Below, piece by piece: positions 55,922-64,000 of a stretch of DNA of 64,000 bases. A program made the position numbers and the translations under genes. Below the pieces are notes generated by a model, which saw only the letters and a list, made by a program, of their open reading frames with translations, did no database searches and was not told the DNA's origin. The stretch comes from Prauserella_A oleivorans (GTDB lineage Bacteria > Actinomycetota > Actinomycetes > Mycobacteriales > Pseudonocardiaceae): assembly GCF_042685745.1 (NCBI RefSeq), contig NZ_JBHUNT010000001.1, positions 3,472,001 to 3,536,000 on the forward strand. Reading direction: 5' to 3'. Within the stretch, counting starts at the first letter, position 1; every line of letters begins with the position of its first letter.

Positions 55922-56892
55922 ACCCGGGTATGCGCGCTGTCGCGCTCGGTGGTGGGCACGGACTGCACGCGACGCTCACGGCGTTGCGCCGCATCACCAC
56001 GGACGTCACCGCGGTCGTCACCGTCGCCGACGACGGCGGTTCCTCCGGCAGACTGCGCCGGGAACTCGGGCTGCTGCCGCCCGGAGACCTCCGGCAGGCC
56101 CTCGCCGCGCTCGCCGCGGCCGACGACGGCGGGGCACGCTGGGCGGAGGTCTTCCAGCACCGCTTCGGCGGCACCGGGGCGCTCACCGGACACGCGGTCG
56201 GCAATCTGCTGCTGGCCGGGTTGTTCGAGGTGCTCGGCGACCCGGTCGCGGGTCTCGACGAGGCGGCGCGGCTGCTCGGCGTCTCCGGGCGGGTGCTGCC
56301 GATGTCCACCGATCCGCTGGACATCGAGGCGGAGGTGACCGGGCTCGAGCCGGACGGCGGCGTGAGCCGCATCCGCGGGCAGGTGGCCGTCGCCAGCACG
56401 CCCGGCCAGGTCCAGCGCATCACGCTGCACACACCCGGCAGGCCCGGGCGGCCCCCGGCGGCATGCCCGGAGGCGGTGGAGGCCGTGCTGTCGGCCGACG
56501 CCGTGTTCCTCGGCCCCGGGTCGTGGTTCACCAGCGTGCTGCCGCACCTGCTGGTGCCCGAGCTGCACGACGCGCTCGTCCGGACCACGGCCACCAAGGT
56601 CGTCATCCTCAACCTCATCCCGCAACCGGGTGAGACGGCGGGTTTCTCACCCGAGCGGCATCTGGACGTACTCTTCGAACACGCTCCCCGGCTGCGGGTC
56701 GACGCGGTGATCGCGGATCGTGGCTCGGTGCCGACACCGGCGCGGCTGCGGTCCGCGGCGGCCGCGCTGGGCGGGCGTGCGCATCTGGCGTCGGTCGCCG
56801 CACCCGGCGTGGCGGGGCGGCACGATCCGGATGCTCTGGCTGGCTGTGTGCGAGAGGCTCTCGGTCTCGAGAGCGCGAGGGAGGGGCAGTAA
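55918..56892 (+). CDS. yvcK: YvcK/CofD-like gluconeogenesis factor
   Basis: YvcK-family proteins bind UDP-sugars and influence cell-wall synthesis and carbon metabolism. The 324-residue protein has the N-terminal ALGGGHGLHATL nucleotide-binding loop, VADDGGSSGRLRRE and GPGSWFTSVLPHLLV. GTG 55918 overlaps the rapZ stop by GTGA; ATG 55930 is also possible. Because of the rapZ frameshift, its frame is open back to the rapZ start, giving a false 619-codon fusion. Confidence 0.93.
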   Translation: MNPGMRAVALGGGHGLHATLTALRRITTDVTAVVTVADDGGSSGRLRRELGLLPPGDLRQALAALAAADDGGARWAEVFQHRFGGTGALTGHAVGNLLLAGLFEVLGDPVAGLDEAARLLGVSGRVLPMSTDPLDIEAEVTGLEPDGGVSRIRGQVAVASTPGQVQRITLHTPGRPGRPPAACPEAVEAVLSADAVFLGPGSWFTSVLPHLLVPELHDALVRTTATKVVILNLIPQPGETAGFSPERHLDVLFEHAPRLRVDAVIADRGSVPTPARLRSAAAALGGRAHLASVAAPGVAGRHDPDALAGCVREALGLESAREGQ

Positions 56893-57878
56893 TGGCCATG
56901 ACGGCGGCGGTGAAGGACGAACTCAGCCGGCTGGAGATCACGAAGGTGGGTCCCCGCCGCTCCGAGGTGTCGTCCATGCTGCGGTTCGCCGGCGGGCTGC
57001 ACATCGTGGCGGGGCGGGTCGTCGTCGAGGCCGAGCTCGACACCGGCTCGGTGGCGCGGCGGCTGCGCAAGGAGATCCACGAGCTGTACGGCCACCACGC
57101 CGACGTGCACGTCATCACCTCGGGCGGGCTGCGCAAGGGGACCCGTTACGTGGTGCGGGTCGTCAAGGACGGTGAGGGGCTCGCGCGGCAGACGGGCCTG
57201 ATCGACCAGCGTGGCCGTCCGGTGCGCGGGCTTCCCGCCGCGGTGGTCTCGGGCAGCATCGCCGACGCGGAGGCGGCGTGGCGGGGCGCGTTCCTCGCGC
57301 ACGGCTCGCTCACCGAGCCCGGCCGGTCGTCGTCGCTGGAGGTGACGTGTCCCGGCCCGGAGGCGGCGCTCGCGCTCGTCGGGGCCGCGCGCAGGCTCGG
57401 GATCCAGGCGAAGTCCCGCGAGGTGCGGGGAGCCGACCGCGTCGTCGTGCGTGACGGCGACGCCATCGGCGCGCTGCTGACCCGCCTCGGCGCGCACGCC
57501 AGCGTGCTGGCTTGGGAGGAACGCCGCATGCGGCGCGAGGTCCGCGCCACCGCGAACCGGCTCGCCAACTTCGACGACGCCAACCTCCGCCGGTCCGCCC
57601 GTGCGGCCGTCGCCGCCGCCGCGCGCGTGGAGCGGGCGATGGACATCCTCGGCGACACCGCTCCGGACCACCTGCTCGCCGCGGGCAAGCTGCGGCTGTC
57701 CAACCGGCAGGCCTCGCTCGAGGAGCTCGGGCAGTTGTCCGATCCGCCGATGACCAAGGACGCCGTCGCGGGACGGATCCGGAGGTTGCTCGCCATGGCG
57801 GATAAGAAAGCGGCCGAGTTGGGTATCCCCGACACCGAGTCGGCCGTGACTCCGGAGATGTTGGAAGAGGAAGTGTGA
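56892..57878 (+). CDS. whiA: Sporulation/cell-division regulator WhiA
   Basis: WhiA activates septation genes with WhiB in Streptomyces. The 328-residue protein has a degenerate LAGLIDADG homing-endonuclease-like N-terminal domain (AWRGAFLAHGSLTEP) and a C-terminal helix-turn-helix (about residues 245-310; RQASLEELGQLSDPPMTKDA). ATG 56892 shares one base with the yvcK TAA stop. The uvrC-rapZ-yvcK-whiA order is conserved. The gap-pgk-tpi genes that usually follow are absent in the next 6 kb. Confidence 0.96.
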   Translation: MAMTAAVKDELSRLEITKVGPRRSEVSSMLRFAGGLHIVAGRVVVEAELDTGSVARRLRKEIHELYGHHADVHVITSGGLRKGTRYVVRVVKDGEGLARQTGLIDQRGRPVRGLPAAVVSGSIADAEAAWRGAFLAHGSLTEPGRSSSLEVTCPGPEAALALVGAARRLGIQAKSREVRGADRVVVRDGDAIGALLTRLGAHASVLAWEERRMRREVRATANRLANFDDANLRRSARAAVAAAARVERAMDILGDTAPDHLLAAGKLRLSNRQASLEELGQLSDPPMTKDAVAGRIRRLLAMADKKAAELGIPDTESAVTPEMLEEEV

Positions 57879-58013
57879 ACGGGCCTCGTTACGTGGGCCG
57901 GGTGCGAGGGTGAACTCGTAACCTACCGGTTTCACGCCGGCGCCCCGGCCCGAAACGCGCCGAGCCAACTCTCGATCACGGCAGCACAGCCGGGTTCGAC
58001 GAAAGGGGGCTTC

Positions 58014-59045
58014 GTGCACGCGACAAGGACAGGTGTGGACAGCGCCGACCTCGCCGTTTCGGCGGAGATCGGCACCTGGCTCGAGCGCCGCTCCAGCCGC
58101 GCCGACGACTGGACCGCCGCCGAGCTCGTCGCCGCCAAGCGCGGGCGCACCGTGAGCGTCGTCATACCGGCGCGGGACGAGGAGGAGACGGTCGGGGAAA
58201 TCGTGCGGACCATCCGCACGACCCTGGTCGAGGACGAGCCGCTGGTCGACGAGATCCTCGTCGTCGACTCACACTCCGAGGACGCCACGGCGGAGGTCGC
58301 GGCCGCCGCCGGAGCCGCCGTGGTGGCCCAGGACGAGGTGCTGCCCTCCCTGCCGGGCCGCCGGGGCAAGGGTGAGGCGCTGTGGAAGGGACTGGCGGCC
58401 ACCACGGGCGATCTCGTGGTGTTCGTCGACGGCGACCTGTACGACTTCACCGCCGGATACGTGATCGGCCTGCTCGGGCCGTTGCTCACCGATTCGGGTG
58501 TGGACTATGTGAAGGGGTTCTACCACCGGCCGCTCGTCGCCGCCGGGCACACCGAGGCCGACGGCGGCGGGCGTGTCACGGAACTCGTCGCACGCCCCCT
58601 GCTCAACATGTTCTGGCCCGAGCTGTCCGGCTTCGTCCAGCCGCTCGCCGGTGAGTACGCCGGGCGCCGGGAGGTGCTGGAGGCGATCCCGTTCGTCACC
58701 AACTACGGCGTCGAGGTCGGCCACCTCATCGACCTCGTGGAGTGGCGCGGGCTGGACTCACTGGCGCAGGTCGACCTGGGCATGCGCACCCACCGGCACC
58801 AGACCACGCAGGCGCTGGGCCGGATGTCCGGCCAGATCATGCTGACGATCATGGACCGGCTGAAGGCCTACGGCAGGCTCACGCTGTCGGTGCCCCCGGC
58901 GACCCTGCTCGCCCAGTTCCGGCGCGGCGACGCCACCTGCGGGGTGGAGCGGGAGCTGGTGCTCACCGACCTCACGCTGCACCAGCGGCCACCGCTGGCC
59001 ACCCTGAGCGGCGAGACATCCGACGGGCTGCGGGACACGGCCTGA
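58014..59045 (+). CDS. gpgS: Glucosyl-3-phosphoglycerate synthase (GT81)
   Basis: GpgS joins glucose from a sugar nucleotide to 3-phosphoglycerate, the first step to methylglucose lipopolysaccharides. The 343-residue protein has the GT-A segments VSVVIPARDEEETV, VVFVDGDLYDF (metal-binding acid motif), KGFYHRPL, GGRVTELVARPLL and QPLAGEYAGRREV, all characteristic of the family. GTG 58014 has AAAGGGGG 4-5 nt upstream. It is monocistronic, ended by a strong hairpin. In M. tuberculosis the homologue lies elsewhere, so its place after whiA is local to this lineage. Confidence 0.9.
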   Translation: MHATRTGVDSADLAVSAEIGTWLERRSSRADDWTAAELVAAKRGRTVSVVIPARDEEETVGEIVRTIRTTLVEDEPLVDEILVVDSHSEDATAEVAAAAGAAVVAQDEVLPSLPGRRGKGEALWKGLAATTGDLVVFVDGDLYDFTAGYVIGLLGPLLTDSGVDYVKGFYHRPLVAAGHTEADGGGRVTELVARPLLNMFWPELSGFVQPLAGEYAGRREVLEAIPFVTNYGVEVGHLIDLVEWRGLDSLAQVDLGMRTHRHQTTQALGRMSGQIMLTIMDRLKAYGRLTLSVPPATLLAQFRRGDATCGVERELVLTDLTLHQRPPLATLSGETSDGLRDTA

Positions 59046-59049
59046 GCGA

Positions 59050-59090
59050 GCCCGGTGCCGGGACCCCGCCGAGGGGCCCGGCACCCGGGC
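59050..59090 (+). terminator. Strong terminator hairpin after gpgS
   Basis: A near-perfect inverted repeat lies directly after the stop: 59051-59067 pairs with 59073-59090 around a 5-nt loop. It gives 4 + 9 + 4 base pairs interrupted by single-base bulges (A63 and C86 of this hundred). There is no T-tract. It separates gpgS from the SMC-like operon. Confidence 0.7.
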
Positions 59091-59198
59091 CGGTCCACCA
59101 GGGCCACGCGCGCGCCCGGTGTCGCGATCGGCGGGGACCGCGGCTCTCCCGTCTGTCTCCCGCCACCGCCCAACCGGGCGCGCCCCGGGCGGCTCGCT

Positions 59199-59204
59199 TA
59201 CCCT
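59199..59204 (+). promoter_or_regulatory. -10 element of a probable leaderless promoter of the SMC-like operon
   Basis: TACCCT is followed by 8 nt and GTG 59213; no Shine-Dalgarno is present. Confidence 0.45.
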
Positions 59205-59212
59205 GTGGCGCT

Positions 59213-60694
59213 GTGCTGGATCACGACCTGGCCCCGGCCGATCCCGACGAGGGACTCGCGCGCAGGCTCAAGGCGCTCGCGTGCACGGCGCCGCTGCACG
59301 ACCTCGACGCCCGCAAGGCCAAGCTCGACTGGGCCGACGCGACGGTCTACCAGATGGCCGAGATCGCGCTGCACACGATCGACCAGGTCACCATCGCCAT
59401 GGACTTCGACACCGGTGCCGACCACCAGCAGGTGGTCAACCGGCTCCTGCCCTTCATCGCCGCCCAGGCTCCCGACCGCCCCGTCACCGAGCACACGCGG
59501 GTCGCCCGCTGGGTGCTCGACAATCTCATCAACGTCGGCACCACCGACCGCGGGTTCCGGCGTGTCTACGGCGCTGTGGACGCCGACGGCCGCTACCGGC
59601 GCCGGGCGTTCGACTTCAAACTCCTCGTCGAGCTCGCCGCCCCGGACGGCGAGGTGTACCTGCGGGCCACCGACGAGGCGATCAACGTGCTCGTCGGCGC
59701 ACTGGACACCGACGTCGAGTCCGCCCAGATCGCGGCCGAGGTGAAACTGGAGAACCTCATCACCCGCGGCAGGCTCGCCGACGCCAGACTCGCCGCCGAA
59801 CAGGCCCGCTACCGCACGGTGCAGTACGGCGAGATCCTGCGGGCCAAGCTGGAGGCCACCCGGCGTGACGTCCGCTCCGTCGACTGGGAACGCGAGGTGC
59901 CCGAGCTCCTCGACGCGGCGCTGTCCCACATCGAGTCCCGGTTCCGCGCGGAGACGGCGATCCTCAAGAACATCACCGCCGCCCGGGACGACGCGGAGGA
60001 CCCCGACCACAAACGCCGCGCCGCCGAGCTGGTCGACATCGTCGCCGACTGCATCCGCAGGCACACCCAGCTCCAGTCCCGGCTGCAGGCGGCGGGCGCG
60101 GTGTTCCGCGCCGAGCAGGACCGCCAGCAGTTCTCCGGCCCGCCCCAGCGGGCGGCCATCGACGTGTTCGGCCAGCTGCTCACCCCCGCCCTCGAGTTGT
60201 CGCTGGCCGACGCCCTGGCGCCCACGCGGGCATTCTTCCGCGCGGGCACCGGGCTCGCGGTGCCGACCGTGCCGTCCTTGCCGTCCCTCGTGTCATTGCT
60301 GCTGCGGCCGGCGCCGGAACGCGAGCACGTGGTCGGCGAGGTGCCCGAGCCGGAGCTGCTGCCCGCCGAGGACGCCGACGGCTACACCGACGAGCAGTGG
60401 CAGCACGCCGACGAGCTGCTCGACCTGCCCGAGGTGCCGCGCAGGCTCTCCGGGTTGCTCGCCGACGCGCGCGCCATCGACGCCGGCGTGGCGCGGCTCG
60501 TCGCGCTGCGGGCCGTGCACGCCTACGGTCCCGAGGTCGGCGCCGCCGTGCGGCAGGGGGAGCGCCGGGTGCTGCTGGCCGTCGACGACGGCACCCCGCT
60601 CGACGACCCGGAGTTCGGCGGTGCCGATCTCCTGCTGCTGTCCGCGACCGTCGACGCGGCCGACGCCGCCGGTACCGGGGAGGGGGTCGCGTGA
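59213..60694 (+). CDS. Kleisin-like subunit of an SMC/condensin-type complex (MukF/MksF/JetA-like)
   Basis: A 493-residue soluble protein with no membrane segment. The N-terminal third looks like a winged-helix domain (TVYQMAEIALHTIDQVTIAM then VLDNLINVGTTDRGFRRVYG). A long helical middle follows (about residues 150-330), rich in Ala/Glu/Arg, then a C-terminal domain ending with AVDDGTPLDDPEFGGADL. Size, helix content and position before a small winged-helix protein and an SMC-like ATPase match the F subunit of MukBEF, MksBEF and Wadjet JetABC. I make the call from layout and domain character, as the sequence itself is not a close match to a named family that I recognise. Confidence 0.62.
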   Translation: MLDHDLAPADPDEGLARRLKALACTAPLHDLDARKAKLDWADATVYQMAEIALHTIDQVTIAMDFDTGADHQQVVNRLLPFIAAQAPDRPVTEHTRVARWVLDNLINVGTTDRGFRRVYGAVDADGRYRRRAFDFKLLVELAAPDGEVYLRATDEAINVLVGALDTDVESAQIAAEVKLENLITRGRLADARLAAEQARYRTVQYGEILRAKLEATRRDVRSVDWEREVPELLDAALSHIESRFRAETAILKNITAARDDAEDPDHKRRAAELVDIVADCIRRHTQLQSRLQAAGAVFRAEQDRQQFSGPPQRAAIDVFGQLLTPALELSLADALAPTRAFFRAGTGLAVPTVPSLPSLVSLLLRPAPEREHVVGEVPEPELLPAEDADGYTDEQWQHADELLDLPEVPRRLSGLLADARAIDAGVARLVALRAVHAYGPEVGAAVRQGERRVLLAVDDGTPLDDPEFGGADLLLLSATVDAADAAGTGEGVA

Positions 60695-61491
60695 GCGCCC
60701 GGCACACCACGGCCGACGCCGAGGCCGCCGCGCGGCTGGTGTCCTTCGGCATGCGCCCGAAACTCGTGCCGGGCCGCGACGTCGTCTACGCCGACCTCGT
60801 GCGCCGCTACGGCGAGGACAGCGCGTTCAAGCAGCTGACCCACGCGGTCGCCGCCGGGCTCGGGCTCATGGTGCTGGAGGTCAACACCCAGGCGGGCGCG
60901 GTCCTCGCGGCCATGGACGAGTCGATCTTCGAGATCAAAATGGACTCCTACGCCCGGCAGAGCAAGATCCGCGAACGGCGGGACACCGAGAAGGTCCTGC
61001 ACGGGCTGATCCACCTCGCCACAGCGGCGCTCGGTTACCCGCGCCCCGACGATCTCGCCAATGACACCTACATCGGGCGGGTCAGCGTCGAGCAGGTGGA
61101 CGGTGTGGTCCGGGAGGCGTGCCGGATCCTCGACGAGCGCGCCGCCGCCGCGGATGCCAACAGCGACCCGCTCGCCGACGCGCCCGAGCTCGAGCAGGCC
61201 TGGCGTGCCTACGCTCGCAGGCCCGCCGCCGCGGCCACCAAGGACGGCAGGCTCGCCCCGGACACCACGCGCGGCATGGTGGCCAGGGCGCTACGGTTCC
61301 TGGCCGAGCAGGGTTTTCTCGTGCCGGTGAGTGCCGAGCAGGGCGGCACCTACCGGACGACACCGCGATACCAGGTGCAGGTGCGCGAGCTCGCGGCCGA
61401 CGCGGCGTTCGACGAGCTGCTCGCGCTCGGCGTCGTCTCGGTGCCGGGCGACGGTGCGACGCTGCGGGCGTCGGCCACCGACACGCTGTAG
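60691..61491 (+). CDS. MukE/MksE/JetB-like winged-helix subunit
   Basis: A 266-residue protein overlapping the previous gene by GTGA. The N-terminus contains FGMRPKLVPGRDVVYADLVRRYG. The C-terminal part (about residues 190-250) has a winged-helix-like pattern, with GMVARALRFLAEQGFL followed by a beta-wing YRTTPRYQVQVREL, like the end of MukE-type proteins that bridge the kleisin and the SMC heads. Position and size (MukE about 234 residues) support the role. It lies 9 bp before the ATPase gene. The exact family is not certain. Confidence 0.62.
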   Translation: MSARHTTADAEAAARLVSFGMRPKLVPGRDVVYADLVRRYGEDSAFKQLTHAVAAGLGLMVLEVNTQAGAVLAAMDESIFEIKMDSYARQSKIRERRDTEKVLHGLIHLATAALGYPRPDDLANDTYIGRVSVEQVDGVVREACRILDERAAAADANSDPLADAPELEQAWRAYARRPAAAATKDGRLAPDTTRGMVARALRFLAEQGFLVPVSAEQGGTYRTTPRYQVQVRELAADAAFDELLALGVVSVPGDGATLRASATDTL

Positions 61492-61500
61492 GGGGAGTGG

Positions 61501-64000
61501 ATGTACGAGCTGTCGCGGGTGCGCCTGCACTCCGTGGGGCCGGCGGGCGCCCGGTACCAGGACGTGCTGCTGGACTTCTCCGGCGTGGGCGAGGTGGTGA
61601 CGGCGCCGAAGCAGGACGCGCTGTTCGGCGCCGGCGTCCACACCGCCGACGGCGGGCTGCCGCGCCGTCCCTCGCCCGCGAGCGTGCTGTTCCTGGAGAA
61701 CGGCGGCGGCAAGTCGGTGCTCATCAAGCTGATCTTCTCGGTGATGCTGCCCGGCAGGCGGCAGGTGGTCGGAACCACCAACACGCGGGTGCTGGAGAAG
61801 TTCGTCGGCGCCAAGGACGTCGCGCACGTCGTGCTCGAGTGGCAGCACGTCGAGACGGGGGAGCGGCTCATCACGGGCAAGGTGTCCGAGTGGCGGGGGC
61901 ACGTGGCTTCGTCCGATCCCGCAAACCTGGTGGACTCCTGGTACTGCTTCCGGCCGGGCACGTCGGTGGGGCTCGAGTCGCTGCCGCTGACCTCCGACGG
62001 CCGGTTGCTCACGATGTCCGGCTTCCACGAGCGGTTGTCCGCCCTGCACGCCGACGCGCCGGAACTGCGGCTGTTCTGGACCCGGCGGCACCACGAGTGG
62101 ACCGAACGTCTGGACCAGCTGGGTCTGGACCCCGAGCTGTTCCGTTACCAGCGCGCGATGAACGCGGGCGAGGGCGAGGCCGCGGACGCCTTCGCGTTCG
62201 GCACCGACGAGGCGTTCGTCGAGTTCCTGCTGCGGGCCGTCGTGTCCGAGGACGAACCGAAGGACCTCGCCGAGGTGGTCGCCACCTATGCGCACAACCT
62301 CGCCCAGCGCGGCGAGCTGATGACCGAACGGGACTTCGTCGCCGGCGCGCTCGACCTGCTCGCGCCGCTGATCGAGGAGGAGAAGCTCGCCGCGGCGTCG
62401 CGCAAGCTCGCCGCGGCCGCCCGGGCGGACCTCGAGGCGCTCGCGGCCGAGGTCGCCGCGCGGGAGGCGATCGAGACCGAACGGCTCGCCGGGCTCGCGG
62501 CGCACGTGGACGAGGCCGCCGACGCCGAGCGGCTCGCCGAGGGCGATCACCGCAGGCGGCAAGCCGTGCTGACGGAGATCCGGCGGCTGGTCGCCGGCAT
62601 GCTGCGCGACCAGGCCCAGGCCGACAAGGACCGGGTCGACGCCGAGCTGGCCGAGGCCAAGACGCTCGCCGAGGCGTGGCGAGAGACCGGAACGGTGCTC
62701 GCCCACCTCAACGCCGCCCGCCGGGCCCGGGACATCCGGGAGCTGGTGGGAACGCGGGAACAGAAGGCCAGGCCCGCGCTGGAAGCCAAGAACGCCGCCG
62801 CGAACGCGCTCGCCCGTGGCCTGCTCGGCCTGGCCCGGCAGGCGCAGGAGCAGGCCGACGAGGCCGAGCGGGTCGCCGGGAACACCCGGGACCAGGCGCA
62901 GCGGGAGCGGGACGAGGCCACGCGGGCGGCCGCGAGCCGCCGGGCCGAGGCGGACGGGCTCACGGGCCGCATCGACGAGGTGCGGGCCGAGATCGCGCAG
63001 GCCGTGCGCGACGGGCTGCTCGGGCACGGCGCCGACGTCGCCGACGTCGCCGAGGCCGCGCGGCGCGCGAGGGCCGAGGGCGAGTCGGCAGCGGCCGAAC
63101 TCGCCCGCCGGGAGGCCGAGCTCGAACGCATCTCCGAGGAACTCGGGGCGGCGCAGGCCGCCGCCGGGCAGGCCGATCGCGAGGCGGACAGCGCACGGGA
63201 CCGCGCCGAGCGGGCCGCCGACGAGCTCGCCAACGCGCACCGCCGCACCGACGCCCTCGCCGCCGAGCCTCGGCTGGCCGAGCTGCTCGGCACCGCGGAT
63301 GTGGCTCCGGAGACCGACCTCCCCGTGCTGCTCGACCGGCTCGCCGAGGCCCGCGCGGCGGCGGAACGCGAACAGACGGCGCTGCGCATCGAGGAGTCGC
63401 TCGACGAACGCGCGCTCGGCGCGCTCGGCTCGGGCGGACTCCTGCCGCCGCCCCAGGAGGTGCAGGCCGCGCTGGACGCGTTGGAGGCCGCGGGTATCAC
63501 GGCGTGGTCCGGGTGGCGGTACCTGTCCACACTGGACAGCGAGCGGCGCGCCGAGGCGGTGCGGCGCGCACCGCAGCTCGTCGCCGGCGTGCTCCTCAAC
63601 GACCCCGGCCAGCTCGACCGGGCGCGGGCCGTGCTCACCGAGCAGCGCCTCCTGCCCGGTGCCGCCGTCGCGGTGGGCACGACGGCCGCACTGGCCGATC
63701 CGGACCTCGAGCCCGCACCGGGTGTGGCCTTCCTCGTCCCGCCCAACCCGGCGATGTACGACGAGGAGGCCGCCGACGCCGAACGTGAGGCCATCACGCG
63801 CAGGCAGGCCGACCGGCACCGCCGGCTGGCCGCGCTGGAGGAATCCCTCGGCGCCGACGCCGCGCTGTCGTGGAAGCTCACCACCTGGCGGGAGGACTAC
63901 CCGCCCGGCAGCATCGCCGTCCTCGCCGAACAGGCGCAGCAGGCCGCGTCGGCGCGCGAGGCGGCGGAGCGCGCCGCGCGCGAGGCCGGGGAGGCCGCAC
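61501..64000 (+). CDS. SMC-like coiled-coil ATPase (MukB/MksB/JetC-like), C-terminus beyond the window
   Basis: The frame from ATG 61501 stays open for 833 codons to the window end. The N-terminal head has a Walker A motif, ENGGGKS at residues 66-72, preceded by RVRLHSVGPAG and the VLLDFSG strand. Residues about 285-640 are almost continuous coiled coil (Ala/Glu/Arg/Leu). A compact region at about 650-755 (GITAWSGWRYLSTLD, then LVAGVLLNDPGQLDRA) looks like a hinge, and coil starts again after it. The returning coil and second ATPase half should lie to the right. GGGGAG before the ATG is a likely Shine-Dalgarno. It could belong to a Wadjet-type defence, a MksB condensin or a new branch. Confidence 0.72.
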   Translation, partial: MYELSRVRLHSVGPAGARYQDVLLDFSGVGEVVTAPKQDALFGAGVHTADGGLPRRPSPASVLFLENGGGKSVLIKLIFSVMLPGRRQVVGTTNTRVLEKFVGAKDVAHVVLEWQHVETGERLITGKVSEWRGHVASSDPANLVDSWYCFRPGTSVGLESLPLTSDGRLLTMSGFHERLSALHADAPELRLFWTRRHHEWTERLDQLGLDPELFRYQRAMNAGEGEAADAFAFGTDEAFVEFLLRAVVSEDEPKDLAEVVATYAHNLAQRGELMTERDFVAGALDLLAPLIEEEKLAAASRKLAAAARADLEALAAEVAAREAIETERLAGLAAHVDEAADAERLAEGDHRRRQAVLTEIRRLVAGMLRDQAQADKDRVDAELAEAKTLAEAWRETGTVLAHLNAARRARDIRELVGTREQKARPALEAKNAAANALARGLLGLARQAQEQADEAERVAGNTRDQAQRERDEATRAAASRRAEADGLTGRIDEVRAEIAQAVRDGLLGHGADVADVAEAARRARAEGESAAAELARREAELERISEELGAAQAAAGQADREADSARDRAERAADELANAHRRTDALAAEPRLAELLGTADVAPETDLPVLLDRLAEARAAAEREQTALRIEESLDERALGALGSGGLLPPPQEVQAALDALEAAGITAWSGWRYLSTLDSERRAEAVRRAPQLVAGVLLNDPGQLDRARAVLTEQRLLPGAAVAVGTTAALADPDLEPAPGVAFLVPPNPAMYDEEAADAEREAITRRQADRHRRLAALEESLGADAALSWKLTTWREDYPPGSIAVLAEQAQQAASAREAAERAAREAGEAA

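Noticed and set aside
55033..56892. A 619-codon RapZ-YvcK fusion protein
   Set aside because: The C-terminal half of RapZ is intact in another frame between the two parts. The fusion is a by-product of the extra G at 55427-55430.
61291..63819. Minus-strand open frame and a plus-strand frame-3 ORF (61119-63788) over the SMC-like gene
   Set aside because: Both are Arg/Gly- or Leu/Val-rich shadows. The frame from ATG 61501 gives a Walker A motif and coiled coil and is open to the edge.

Overview
The window is a very GC-rich stretch of actinobacterial chromosome. Gene order and protein flavour (BldD, WhiA, mihF, GpgS, a SigL/RslA-type sigma pair, helicase-dead PriA) point to Pseudonocardiales, for example an Amycolatopsis, Saccharomonospora or Prauserella relative. 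This is inferred from gene content, not from a database match. Coding density is high, genes often overlap by 4 bp (GTGA/ATGA), and many transcription units appear to start with a TAnnnT -10 element only 6-9 nt before the start codon, as in leaderless mRNAs.

Region by region. 1-8.1 kb: tail of an unknown gene, rarA, two small envelope-type genes, alaS, ruvX, mltG, aroE. 8.2-17.6 kb: a block of accessory genes lying between aroE and a prepilin peptidase. It holds a secreted nuclease/phosphatase, a D-2-hydroxyacid dehydrogenase, a serine hydrolase, an alpha/beta hydrolase, a phosphoribosyltransferase, a split GlcNAc/glucose phosphotransferase system (nagE-type IIC and HPr on one strand, IIB and IIA on the other, with a DasR-type operator between them), a Tat-type Rieske lipoprotein, and a membrane protein/ECF sigma/zinc anti-sigma operon. 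The Rieske gene and the sigma operon diverge and both carry the same ECF promoter. 17.9-27.5 kb: prepilin peptidase, then aroC-aroK-lipoprotein-aroB-aroQ, a secreted beta-propeller lipoprotein, a four-TM membrane protein, pepQ, efp, nusB, and bldD with a BldD box in its own promoter.

27.7-36.4 kb is the full pyrimidine operon pyrR-pyrB-pyrC-PH-like-carA-carB-pyrF, headed by a PyrR-binding RNA loop that contains the Shine-Dalgarno of pyrR. 36.7-46.7 kb: mihF-gmk-rpoZ-coaBC, metK, an acyltransferase, priA, an 11-residue leader ORF coupled to fmt, rsmB and a flavoprotein-like gene. 46.8-51.4 kb: rpe and riboflavin genes ribD-ribE-ribBA-ribH plus a PH-domain protein. 51.4-57.9 kb: xthA, a HAD hydrolase, then uvrC-rapZ-yvcK-whiA. 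rapZ carries a one-base insertion that breaks its frame. 58.0-64.0 kb: gpgS, a strong terminator hairpin, and a three-gene operon for an SMC/condensin-like complex of the MukBEF/MksBEF/Wadjet layout (kleisin-like, winged-helix-like, SMC-like ATPase). The ATPase runs off the right edge. This operon is the best candidate for an under-described system. The regulatory layer (two divergent ECF promoters, BldD box, DasR box, PyrR loop, fmt leader ORF) is the second main point of interest.
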